From Cheilinus undulatus (taxonomy: Eukaryota; Chordata; Actinopteri; Labriformes; Labridae): a DNA stretch of 64,000 nt. This document shows, piece after piece, positions 11,035-21,614 of this stretch. Below the pieces are notes generated by a model. The model was not told the origin of the DNA. It made no database searches and was given only the letters and a program-made list of their open reading frames with translations. The stretch spans positions 2,919,199 to 2,983,198 of the forward strand of contig NC_054870.1 of NCBI RefSeq assembly GCF_018320785.1, written 5' to 3'. Within the stretch, counting starts at the first letter, position 1, and every line of letters begins with the position of its first letter. A program made the position numbers and the translations under genes.

Positions 11035-12299
11035 GAATGAATAGTTATTAAAATGACCAAAAGCAGCAAAAATGGTGAAAAGGTGCAAAATTCGAATAAA
11101 ATGGCAAAAAACTGGTGTAAAGTGGCAAAAATGGGTGAGAAGTGACAATGAAAAAGGAGTTACAAATGATAAAAATGGTCAGAAAGTGGCAAAAATGTAG
11201 TAAAAATTAATGAAAAGTGACTGAAATGGTCAAAAAGTGGCAAAAATGTGGTAAAAAAAATAGTGAGAGGTGACTAAGAAGGTCAAAAGCAGCAAAAATA
11301 TTGGTGAGAAGGTGTAAAATTGGAATTTAAATTGCAAAAAATGTTTGAGAAGCAACATCAAAAAGTAGTTACAAATGATAAAAATGGTCAGAAAGTGGCA
11401 AAAATGTACTAAAAAATAGATAAAAGTGAGTAAGTTGGTCAAAAACCTGCAAAAATGTGTTAAAAAAAGTGAAAAAAGTGACTAAAATTGGCAAAAAGAT
11501 GCAAAAATGAATGAAAAGTGACTAAAATGGGAAAAATTTAATGGGAAAAACTATGTGAACAGTAGCAACAATGGGTGAGAAGCGACATAAAAAAGGAGTT
11601 AAGGATGATAAAAATGGTCAGAAAGTGGTAAAAATGTGGTAAAATAATGAAAAGCGACAAAAATGCAAAATGAAAATTGAGTTGAATTGTCAAAAAGTGG
11701 CAAAAATGTGGTAAATTATTGGTGAAATGTGACGAAATGGGCAAAATGCTGCAAAGAGTGACAAAAACGTAGAAAGTGTCATCTAATGGCTAAAAGCAGC
11801 TCAAATTGGGTGAAAAATGGCCAAAAAATTGCCAAAAAGGGAAAGAATTACAAATAGCAAAAAGCAGGATGAAAGTGGCAAAAACTACAAAACTGGCAAG
11901 AAGAAGTGGCACAAATGGGCTAAAAGCAGCAAAATGGATTAAAAGTGTCAACAAAAGGAAAAAAGGGAGAAGAATTAGAAATTAGGGTAATGAAAAAAAC
12001 TAAGAGAAAAAATAAAGGTTGACAATCCTCCTGTATAAGAGTGGGAAAAAACTGATAATTCCTGAGGTGAAAGTTTTTTAAGGTTTTCTGGGGAAAAATG
12101 TTTGAAGTGAAGGCATAAAAGGGCCACAAACCATCCTAATGAAGCCACACGTTGAGTTTTACTCATTTAGACTAATAACTGTCTGTGACAAGACTTAAAC
12201 TGGATCTGGAATTTAGTCAAAGATTGTCTAAACCAGGCCTAAAATTTTGATTTTAAGTCCACAGAGATGAATGAAGCATGATGATTTGTTTCCAGAATT

Positions 12300-12602
12300 G
12301 AAGAACGAGTGAAGTTGTCCATTTTCTTGATTTCCGTACGTTCAAATGCCTTTTCAAAATAAATGATACTTTGGTACTCTGACCCTGGAGGAGAGCGTAG
12401 TAAGCATTTCCTGTTTCTACAGCAAAGGAGATGAAGTCCCCGTGAGGGACTCAGTGATCATCCATGCATGCAAATAAAGACTCTATCCTGTAAAACTCCA
12501 GCTGTGTCTGCGTTTTTGTTGCATAACCCCCTACTTACATCTCTGACGGCTCCCCAGGGGGGCACCGTGGCGCGTTCCCCTTCCCCATCATGCCTTGATC
12601 CA
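12300..12602. other. Possible solo LTR-like stretch
   Basis: AATAAAGACTC at 12473 followed by CTGTGTCTGCGTTTTTGTTGC and a C-rich end resembles the R/U5 end of a retroelement LTR. I could not find a matching second LTR or clear TG...CA ends, so this is weak. Confidence 0.25.
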
Positions 12603-13250
12603 GGTACTGGCCACAGTGGGGTTTGAACCCCAGCAGAACTGGTCTAGTCCAGTCCTCTGTGCCACCGCCGCCATACCTTTCACACTACCATCTCTTCTCC
12701 TGGAGCATTTCTCCTCATGTTTTGTGGCTTTAAAATTCACAGAGACCAGGATGGGGGTTGAACCTGGAACCTCCAGACTCTGAGTCAGTCCACTATCTCT
12801 TTAGGCTACAGAGCCAGACCTGCAGCAAAGCCTCAGAGGGGCTTTTCCTTCTTTATTTGGACTCAAATCTTGAAAACTTAAAGACATTGGTTAGGTTTGA
12901 AAAGCTAACTCCTGTCCAGGTCTCCCGAAGTCTATATTTGGACTCAGAATTTTAAAGTAGATAAACCCATGGTAAGATTTGAACCTATAACCTCCTGATG
13001 TATAGTCAATTGGCTTTTCCACTAATCCACTGAGACACACACCTGTTCATGGTTCTCAGAGGATCTGTTCTCTGCTTTTGGAAACTGGACTTAAAAATGC
13101 ACCAAGAATCAAACCCACAACCTTATGGCAGTCCTCTATACTCCTGAGTCAGCGATTTACACCAGCAGCTTCAAAAATCCACTGAAGATTTGAACCAATA
13201 ACCTCATGATTCCAGGGAAGTTACCTGTCCAACTGAGCTAACACACAGGC
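12603..13250 (-). repeat. Head-to-tail array of about six tRNA-like units
   Basis: Read on the minus strand, units lie at 12603-12672, 12739-12822, 12881-12932 (weak), 12967-13045, 13099-13169 and 13178-13250. Each has a B-box-like GGTTCAAA or GGTTTGAT, preceded at tRNA distance by an A-box-like stretch; the last one has TAGCTCAGTTGG and GGTTCAAATC. Between units a similar spacer (GGACT.AAA.TTTTAAA on the plus strand) recurs. None has well-paired acceptor arms. Confidence 0.6.
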
Positions 13251-13277
13251 TAGAGCTAGCTGCACTTTCTCTGAGAC

Positions 13278-13404
13278 TTCACATCTGGAGTAGAACATCT
13301 CTACGATCCACAGTCTTTGCTGCTGGAGACCATTTTCACATCTTGAGTTGCACATCTCCATGAGTGATAATCTTTGCTGCTGAAGACCATTTTCACATCT
13401 TGAG
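13278..13404. repeat. 57-bp tandem repeat, about 2.2 copies
   Basis: TCTTTGCTGCTG(G/A)AGACCATT recurs at 13314 and 13371, with TTCACATCT(T/G)GAG before it, giving a 57-bp period. Confidence 0.65.
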
Positions 13405-13917
13405 AGGAGATATAAATAGATATAAAAGTATTGACGAAAATGATGTAACAAACTTGTACACATCTTGAGCTCTCTATGTGCTCCTCTGGTCGGTCTTCAT
13501 CACTAATGATTGGAACATTCAGTTAATGTATTTAGCCACTTGGTCAGAGGGAATGAGGCTGCGAGCATGCAGGAGAGAGAGAGAGGGAAACAGTGGCTGA
13601 GCCCAGCAGAGCAGAAAGGGGAGCTGTGAAAATGACAGTACAGTGATTTGTTCATAATCTGGAGCTGCATTAGAAATTTTCAGGGCGCATGCCTCCTCAT
13701 TAGTTTTACTGCCTAAATAATGGCAACCTCTGGAAATTAATGACGGGTATCACCCTCTGTTTCTGTGACAGTGTGAGTGTTGCAAAGCTCACATAACCCA
13801 TGGGTGCAGTGCGCCTTGTCGCTGGCATGCGACGGTTGCTATGTATCCACTTTCATGTAACACCTCGACATGCAACAGGTTGCGAGGGCCCGTTATTGCT
13901 GCTTGCAGCTTTAGTTT
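13401..13917 (+). repeat. Interspersed repeat R1, copy B
   Basis: This is the second full copy of the repeat at 888-1440, in the same orientation, with many substitutions and small indels. It is preceded by a 57-bp tandem repeat. Confidence 0.7.
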
Positions 13918-14589
13918 CAAAATTGTTAACTTTCCCAAAGGTCACATGATTTCCTTTTCCTCAAATATTTCATTAAATGAAGAAAACAAAATATTGGAAT
14001 TGAAAAACAAAAATTGGACCCCCTTCTTTAAAATGTTATTTGTTTTTCCATTTTTGTGACCAAAATGGAATTCAGTTTAACCTTTGAGACATTACCTTGA
14101 CCTTTCCTAATTTATAAATTATTTTATTTAACTATTCCTGGATTCACTGTTTGTTTTCTTTTAAAAGAGTTTAAAAGATTAAATTATTTAGATATAGTTA
14201 AACTCTTAAGTTATTTTTGTCTCTCAGACTTCAACATTTATTGTCTTGTTTTTATAATCATGGAGAGCCAAGATTTAAAATCTGTTAAAACACCCTGCAC
14301 TGATAGGAATGCCCATGCATAGGAACTTTAAATGTATGTAACCAACATGAGGTTATGAAATCCTTTTGGCTCAAAATAAACACTGAACAACCTTATGTCC
14401 CCATGTGCAATCATGACTCGGCAGAAGTGCCAGTGCTTTCCAGGCTAATGTCAAGTCATGACTCAGCAGAAATTAGCTAAAGACAAGCTGTGATGAAAAA
14501 CAGGAACAAAAACAGACATACGGTCATCATTCAGGACTTGAGGTCAGTTCAGTTTGTTTCCAGATAAGATATCAGTGTGTATGATAGTA
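13918..14589. other. AT-rich spacer; nothing recognised
   Basis: I see no gene or clear repeat. A local near-duplicate TCATGACTC(G/A)GCAGAA occurs at about 14413 and 14457. Confidence 0.4.
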
Positions 14590-14637
<48 letters not shown>

Positions 14638-14647
14638 TGTGTGTGTT
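14590..14647. repeat. Compound microsatellite (GT)n(GA)n(GT)n
   Basis: Uninterrupted GT, then GA, then GT dinucleotides end 6 bp before the TATA box of the Ly6-like gene. Confidence 0.95.
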
Positions 14648-14652
14648 CAGAG

Positions 14653-14658
14653 TATAAA
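14653..14658 (+). promoter_or_regulatory. TATA box of the Ly6-like gene
   Basis: TATAAA lies 73 bp before the ATG at 14726 and directly after a compound microsatellite. This spacing would put transcription start near 14685. Confidence 0.55.
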
Positions 14659-14725
14659 GTCAGATAAGTTTTGCCTGCTCTCATTTTTTGCTGATAGTTG
14701 AAACGAAACACGGCAAACCAGAAAC

Positions 14726-14771
14726 ATGAAGGCCTACCTGCTGTTGCTGCTGCTGCTGCCTCTCTGCTCAG
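14726..14771 (+). CDS. Ly6-like gene, exon 1 (signal peptide)
   Basis: The exon is 46 nt: start codon, leucine-rich signal peptide, donor CAG/GTACAA. It ends in phase 1. Confidence 0.8.
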
Positions 14772-17267
14772 GTACAATCCCAAAACTCACACAACACCAT
14801 GGATAGACCACTACTGAAGAGTTTTACTCAAGTATGAGACAGACTGCTTACTGAAGAGTTTTACTGAAGTACAAGTATGAGAAACTGTGTTGAAAAGAAC
14901 TTAATCTCTGTCAGAGTAAAGTTGTTGGTTTATGTAATGCTATCATTGAAAACATACACTAAAGGTTGAAATAAACACAAAAACCTGGATTTCTTATATA
15001 AACATATACTTAAAAATCAAACTGTTTATGTAAATGTAAATGGCAGTGCCATTTTCCAACAGTGCCAACAGTTATCAAGAATTCCAGCCATTCAGAACGA
15101 CAGGACATTAGCTATATAGATAGCCATGAGAGACCAATAACCTGCATTTAACAGCAATCGAACGCAACAGAAACACTATCACGTCTGCACTTAGCAGGAC
15201 TGGGGACATGTTTTTACTTCCAAACCTGACCCAACACCGAGACAGTAGAAAAAGAGCTTGACAGTGAAGCTTAGTAATTGGTACTCTGTTGTTACAGCTT
15301 GCTTTTTTATACATATTAAACGTGACCAGACCTGGAAATGACAGTGGAAAGACATTACATGACACACATGCAGTCAGTTGCCCAATATAAGCCTGTGTTT
15401 AACACTTAAACAACAGCAGCTCTTAGCCTTATATTAGCACTACATTACATTATGTTACATACACCTACATTAGCATATTGGCTGCTACTATAACGTAGCA
15501 GCTAACAACACCCAAATACCATCCTCTACTGAAAACACCAACAAATCATCCAAGTAACTAAGCCATTGTTAAGGACACCACCTTAAAACAATGCATTTAA
15601 AACAAAAGAGTCTCACGGCCACTTATCCCATATTAGTCTCCATAAACTGATGATCTCAACTGTAAACTCTGAAACAGAAAAATCCAACCATCATGGTATC
15701 TTTGCAGTAGTCCTGAAGAAAGACAAAAGTGTCCACTGTGGATAGTTCAGTCCAGTCCTCCCCTCATCCATGGTTCTTCCCACACTGCTGCTGATTAGCC
15801 AGGACGTCCTGAGCATGAACACCCACAGGAAAGTGACATGGGGCCCTCGCTGTCAGCCCTAATGGCTCATGTCTTTCTGCATGGCATTATTCTGTGTTGA
15901 ATACAGTTCCACTTCATGTGAGAATTGGTCATAGGTAGATTTATCTAAACTCTGCCTGTAAGTATCGCAAACTCATGCTAAAGCAGGCCCACCCATCTGG
16001 TTTGCAAGGTTACGCTGGATGTCCAAACTATGGCCTGGGGGCCAAATGCAGCCCATTTTCCATTCTTAGTCCATTTTTATTGGCCCACAGCACATTCTAA
16101 GAAAAAAATAAATAAAATTGCATGACTGTATTGTACTTCTTAGTTTCAGCACAAGGTGGTGCTACCTTGCTAATTCTGTAAACAAACACTGATAAGACGA
16201 ACTTATTGAGTTCATTTTGTCACTAAATTGAGACAACACTGTAAACGACAAACAGTTAAGTTATAAGTTATCTAAATAATGATATCGTGATTTATAATTC
16301 CCTTATTTATAACAGCAGCAAATATAGCCAGGGCTGACCAGGACCTCCTCAAAACCCGTAAAATGATTTGCTGTTGGCCTTGTAAGGCATTAGCTAGCAA
16401 TTTGAGCAAACTCAGTCACTTAACAAATCTTAAACAATTGATTGGTTGTCCCGACCTTAATATTCTCAAGGTAAGAATGAAAGTGGCCCTTATATATTTT
16501 TGAATGTGGCCCTCAGTGGAAAATGTTTGGACACCCCCTACTTTGGGGATTCCCTTCCAAATTTGCTCAAACATCCATTCTAAGCCAAGAATTACAGTGT
16601 TTACATTTCGTGAGCTGTTGGTCAAAGGTCAAGGTTTTTGGGTACCATTATTATCCCTCATTTGTGAATGTGAAATCTCAATAATACTTTGATGGGGTTT
16701 CTTCGAACTTTACTCTGCAATAAATTAGCATTCTCACTTGGGTGTGATGTGTTTGTGTTACAGCTAAAAAGTTTAACATTGAGTGCTATGGCCAGGACTT
16801 CGTGTGGGTCAACAACATGCTGCTGCAGTGCTCCAGTGATGTGGAACAGGCCTGCTACACAAGAGGTGAGTCCTCTGCATGTTTACTCAGACTTCAGGAT
16901 GAAACTGTCCCTGCAGCCTAAGATACAGATGAGGAACACTACAGAACTGCTGTGTTCTTTATGTGTGTTTGTTAAGTGTGCTCTTCAAGTGTGCCTTTTA
17001 CTGTGTCCATAAATGTCTTTAATGGTCAGGTACAAGGAGCGTTATCTCAACCAGATGACACCTAAAATTTATGACCGCCTCACATGAAATATTTGCGTCT
17101 GGATTTGTAGATCACTGCATGATCACTGTAAGGGGGCAGTAGTGTGGGACTAAGGCTGATGACATGTTTTCTTTTTTGCAGATAATGGAGAAAAGGGCTG
17201 TACTGAGCTGCATAACTGCTCACATGCAGGCTGGAACTGCTGCTACACCGACCGCTGCAACCAGTGA
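14726..17267 (+). CDS. Small secreted Ly6/uPAR-family (LU domain) protein, three exons
   Basis: The exons are 14726-14771 (signal peptide), 16764-16865 and 17182-17267, with GT-AG borders and phase 1 at both junctions. Together they encode 77 residues. Residues 1 to about 16 are a signal peptide (MKAYLLLLLLLPLCS). The mature part has eight cysteines and ends in CCYTDRCNQ, the LU-domain closing motif CCxxDxCN. Usual LU domains have ten cysteines, so one disulfide appears to be missing. There is no GPI-anchor-like hydrophobic tail, so it should be secreted. The first intron (1992 bp) holds repeats. A TATA box is at 14653 and AATAAA at 17316. Ly6-type proteins often bind receptors, but the partner is unknown. 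I do not recognise a specific ortholog. Confidence 0.82.
16016..16537. mobile_element. hAT-like MITE with TGTCCAAACTATGGCC ends
   Basis: The left end ATGTCCAAACTATGGCCTGG and the right end GTTTGGACACCCCC form imperfect inverted repeats. GGCCC-rich stretches sit just inside both. It lies in the first intron of the Ly6-like gene. Confidence 0.6.
16764..16865 (+). CDS. Ly6-like gene, exon 2
   Basis: The exon is 102 nt between acceptor GTTACAG and donor AGAG/GTGAGT. It encodes FNIECYGQDFVWVNN and two further cysteines up to ACYTR. Confidence 0.82.
17182..17267 (+). CDS. Ly6-like gene, exon 3
   Basis: The exon is 86 nt with acceptor TTTTGCAG. It encodes NGEKGCTELHNC, then WNCCYTDRCNQ and a TGA stop at 17265-17267. 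Confidence 0.84.
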
Positions 17268-17315
17268 GCCAACCACGGCGGAGGATTCACTGAAATTCAC
17301 AAAACAAATGATCTG

Positions 17316-17321
17316 AATAAA
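17316..17321 (+). terminator. Polyadenylation signal of the Ly6-like gene
   Basis: AATAAA lies 49 bp after the stop codon of the Ly6-like gene, in the expected place and orientation. Confidence 0.6.
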
Positions 17322-20121
17322 AAGTTGAGACAGATTTCCTAGAATGCAGTTTAATCTCTGCCTCCGTAAAATGTACTTTTTGTTACTTACTATGGGTCTG
17401 CCCCTGGACTTTGAATCCTGTCTGAGTATTGTTTGTCTAAACTTAATGAAGCCAATATCATCTGAGGTTACGCAAATACTGTTCAGGAATAAAGTGCAGT
17501 CGGATAGTTCAAAACAGCAGTAAGTAACAAGCATCAAAGATCACATGGATTCATGTTTGTGTAGTTTTATATTAACTGAAAAATAATTTTAACTGTTTTA
17601 AGAATCACATTAAAACTACTCACCTTTATCTAGGGTCAAAACATTGGAATATAACTCTAATTTTGAAAGGTGCTTTCTAAACAGAGGTAAAAGCTCCCTC
17701 ACAGGCAGGCAAGAAAATACACCCTGATAAACAGTAACTTAGAGTTGCATGAAGAGAAGTGGAAACGGATGATAAACACAGAGTTGGAAAAGCTTTGGGG
17801 CCCAAATACACACCACACAACAGGAGTAATGTTAGTGTTTGATACGTGCAGTAAGAAACATGTTCAATGACAGATGACCACTCTAATATTAGCATTGGCA
17901 ACTATAATGTAAGGATAAAAGGCTGGAATTAAAGCAGTTAAATACACAACTTTACAAATACTTTAAGTTTTGAACTGTTATTCTGATTAATTTTAAATAT
18001 TTTGATACTTCATGGTCTGCTGCAGAAAGGATTAGGCTGAATTCACACACTACACAAGGGTGTCCAGACTTTTTCACTGAGGGCCACATGCAGAAAGACA
18101 TAGGGATGACTGGGCCCCTTTGATACCTTTATCCTACAACCTTGCAAAGCAGACTGATCCCCGACTCCGTGTCTGTCATCAGGCAAATCCATCCTGCAAA
18201 TTTTGCAGATCTCCGACTAAGATTTGGCATGAATTTTAGCCACTGACAAGCTAAACCATTCAGATACTACAGAAGCGCTAGCCTGTATAGCTCTGGCTAG
18301 AACCAAAGACTGTAAAAAAACTGGACAAAGCCTGTGTGAGGTCAGCCATCTGCTTACAATAGGCAGACTCAAACTGATTTTGAAGTGGGCGGGCTCCATA
18401 CTGAAATGACTGTCTGAACCAAACTTTGGATCAACCTAACCTGATGAAACTGTCTATCTGGCATGTCAGGTATTTAGTTTATTCAAGTTATTAAAAATCC
18501 TTCAATATAGGTTAGGATACATTTCGAAATTAAAAATATTTAAAGAATAAAAAAATAGCCCAGATCATTGCTTTTTATTCAGGACAGATAAGACAAACAT
18601 CCAATTACTGTTGAGGATTTAAGGGTGGCCAATCAGATTTCAAGCGCACCTACTACAGCAGCCAATAGGAATGCTTCCTCTGACTTGAGCATTGATTGGC
18701 TGCGAGTACTGGGCCAAATCCGGCCCATTGAACGATTATATCCGGCCCGAGAGATCATATCATATTTGTATTATTACTGGCCCACCAGTATGAGGTCTTT
18801 AAAAAGTAAGAAAGGTTTCATAAAAAGTCAAGAATGTGGGGGGGGGGTAATTTGTGTTTTATTTCATATTTTCAATTTTGCATCTCAAGATTACATCTCA
18901 AACTTATGATTTTGACTTTTCATTTCATGCTTTGAGCCTTTGAACTCATAATTTGGACTTAATGTCACAATTTTATCTTTCAGATTCCCAATTTTAAATT
19001 TTAAGTCATATTTTGACATTTTCAACTCCTTACTTTGGCCTTTTAATCCCATATTTTGACTATTTAACACATGATTTCAATTTTTTCTCACATTTTGACA
19101 TTTTGAATCATAGTTTTTACTTTTTATATCATATCTTGAACTTTTACACTCCCAATTTTGAATTAAAGTCATATTTTTAACTTTTTAAGTCATCATTTTG
19201 AATTGTAGCTCATATTTCGACATTTTCATCTCCTAATTTTGGCTTTTCCATCCCAAATTTTGAACTATGAGACTCACAATTTAATATTTTAAGGCATATT
19301 TTGACTTTTAAACTCATCATTTCAAATTTTTCTCATATTTTGACATTTTAAATTCATAATTTTTACTTTTTATATCATATTTTGATCTTTTACAGCAACT
19401 TAAAGTTATGATGTCAACTTTCTCCTCGTATATTCGCTCTATAAAAATGTTATTTTTCTATTTTTAATATCCTGTTCTAATTTTTTGAACTGATAAACTG
19501 GAATTTTTTATCTCAGATTTGAGCCTTTAAACTTATCATTTTTACTTTTTTGAATTTCCAAATGATTTATCATCAGTGCTGTTTTTTCATAATTTATCAC
19601 TAGTGAAAATGAGGTTGACAGTTGTGGTTAAAAGTTGACCCTGTTAGGCCCTCAGGTTAGACCTTAATCCAGAATCTGGCCCCTGCTGATATTGAGTTTG
19701 ACACCCCTGGTCTAAGGTTTTACCAACAGAAGAGTTGATTCAATAAATAAGTTAAGATAACTGAATGTTTGGTTCAGAGAATGGGAAAAAGTTTTTAAGC
19801 AACTGTGAAAAACTTTAAAAATGGATCAAGGGCCATAGTAGGCCCTTTAACCACAGTTTGGACACCCCTAAATATAACTAAATAATGAAGCTATAAAACA
19901 ATCTAATCCTAGACCGGGGCTCACCAACTACATTAATCCAAACCAGCTTTTTTCTCACTGTGGGATAAAATAAAAGGAAAATATTTGGTATTATGCAACA
20001 TATTTGTATTTAAACATTTTCTTCCTAACTTCTCACCTATACTGCACACAGCCGCAAGGGGGCGACTGAGATGTTCCATCATTCTTCATACCACCAGTCC
20101 TGTCTGGGGTCAGGAGGGCTG
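17322..20121. other. Repeat-rich intergenic region
   Basis: Starts and ends of several DNA-element families are visible: GGGTGTCCAGAC at 18058, GGCCAAATCCGGCCC at 18711, GAGTTTGACACCCCTGG at 19692, and GTTTGGACACCCC at 19856. Between 18842 and 19560 lies a degenerate TCATATTTTGAC-type repeat like the tract at 10140-11960 in style. No gene was found. Confidence 0.55.
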
Positions 20122-20157
20122 CCCTAACCCTAACCCCTAACCCTAACCCTAACCCCT
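20122..20157. repeat. Short interstitial telomere-like (CCCTAA)n tract
   Basis: About six CCCTAA or CCCCTAA units in a row match the vertebrate telomere repeat. Confidence 0.8.
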
Positions 20158-21614
20158 GACCCCCACTGTCATTTCAATGATCTTTACATTAAACTTTAAC
20201 TTTAAAAGCAAAACCAGAAATGAATCAAAGGGCCATCAGTTTCAAAAACTTTTATTTTTGCATTTTTTTGTCGAAATCTTCAATACAGTCTGTCATCTGA
20301 CAGGAATGCATGAAAGAAGACATGATTGGCTCAAAACAGTCACATGAACATTTTCATAATCATTAATCAGTATCAATGTCTTATCTGAATGCTGAAACAC
20401 TTAAATCCAGAACCTCCTCTCTACCGTTGCCCCCCCTCCCAGGACCCAATCCCACCCCCACCCCTCCCTGAACATCCAGGTGTGTCCCTGAACTCTGTAC
20501 AAGCCCTTCAGAAAGACGAGCATAGAAAAGACTAATGTTAAAGATTAACAGTATTAAAAAGGCAAAAACATGAATGCCCCCTCCCCCTTATAAGGCCCTG
20601 CCCCCAGAATGACATCATCATGACATCATGACATTCAGAAAACATTTTGAACAGAAATGGTCCAGAAGAGACAAAAAAACTAACATCATCAGCAGTCATC
20701 CAGTGAGTCACTGAAAACCAATCAGAGGAGAGGATTTCATGTATATCCTGCAACCTTATTGGCTGAGAGATGCGAGTGTTGGATGTGAAGGGTGGATGGG
20801 TATTTTACAGTGTAGCTGAGGAGCTGCTGCCCCCTGGTTGTGAGCAGAAATATACACACAGGTATCTGCAGTATATACAAACAGAGCTGCAGCGCCCTCC
20901 TGTGAGAGAAGGGTCTCACTCCGGTCCAATTCTGTCACCTCTGCATTCAAATCCTTTAAAATACTTTAGTCACAGTTTCTTCCTGGAGGTCAACTTTAAA
21001 CTTCCCTTACTTCCTGGTTACTTCCCATTCACATCCTGTTTAACTTCCAATTTACTTCTCATTTCCATCAGTGAGGTTGATTCAGTTTCGATGTGTTGAC
21101 ACTCTGGTCTAAAGCTTAAAGATCTCAGGAGAGGAGCTCCTGAAGCAGGCCCAGGATCAGCAACCTCATTTGAGATAAAAGAATTAGAAGCACTGTGATT
21201 GGCTATGAGAAAACCTCCCTACGTTTGAAGACTCCCCTTCGTGTTGTATACGTTTCGATTCTAGGCCCTCCATCTTTTTCCTGAGGGGCTTTTAATATGA
21301 AACATCTCTTTAGTGGGAAGCTTGGCTGATTTACAAATGAAAGCTACACAAAACTCAGTGGCTTGAATAATCAAATTTTTAACGTCTCTGACAGTAAAAT
21401 TTTCAGCTTATGTACTTTGATCAACAATCATCTGGAATCAATAATCTTTGAGATGTTTTTTTTATCCATACAACACAAATAGAGGAAGTTTTATGAAGTT
21501 AAAATGGTTTTAAAATACACTTAAGACTTCTTAACTGCAGACACCTTCTCCTCACCTGCTGTACTCTGATTGGAGGAGAAAGTCACCTGAGCAGTTAGCT
21601 TACATCCTGTTAGT
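20158..21614. other. Intergenic; no gene supported
   Basis: A C-rich run (CCCCCCCTCCC) at about 20430-20468 is followed by mixed sequence. A TTTTATTTTTGC at 20249 could be the end of a minus-strand transcript, but I find no coding exon with splice sites. Confidence 0.35.

Larger units (their letters stand above)
10140..11960. repeat. Degenerate short-motif repeat tract (AAAATGG / GGCAAAAATG type)
   Basis: Purine-rich motifs such as GTGACTAAAATGG, TCAAAAAGTGGCAAAAATG and AAAAAGGAGTTA recur irregularly with a loose period near 50-110 bp. Open frames on the minus strand here, rich in Phe, His and Leu, come from the repeat. A MITE (10306-10483) and a SINE (10872-11034) are inserted. Confidence 0.8.

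Noticed and set aside
10708..11744. Several minus-strand open frames rich in Phe, His and Leu
   Set aside because: They are produced by the AAAATGG-type repeat and have no splice or domain support.
13178..13250. A working tRNA gene in the tRNA-like array
   Set aside because: The boxes are good, but the acceptor stem is poor and neighbouring units are decayed.
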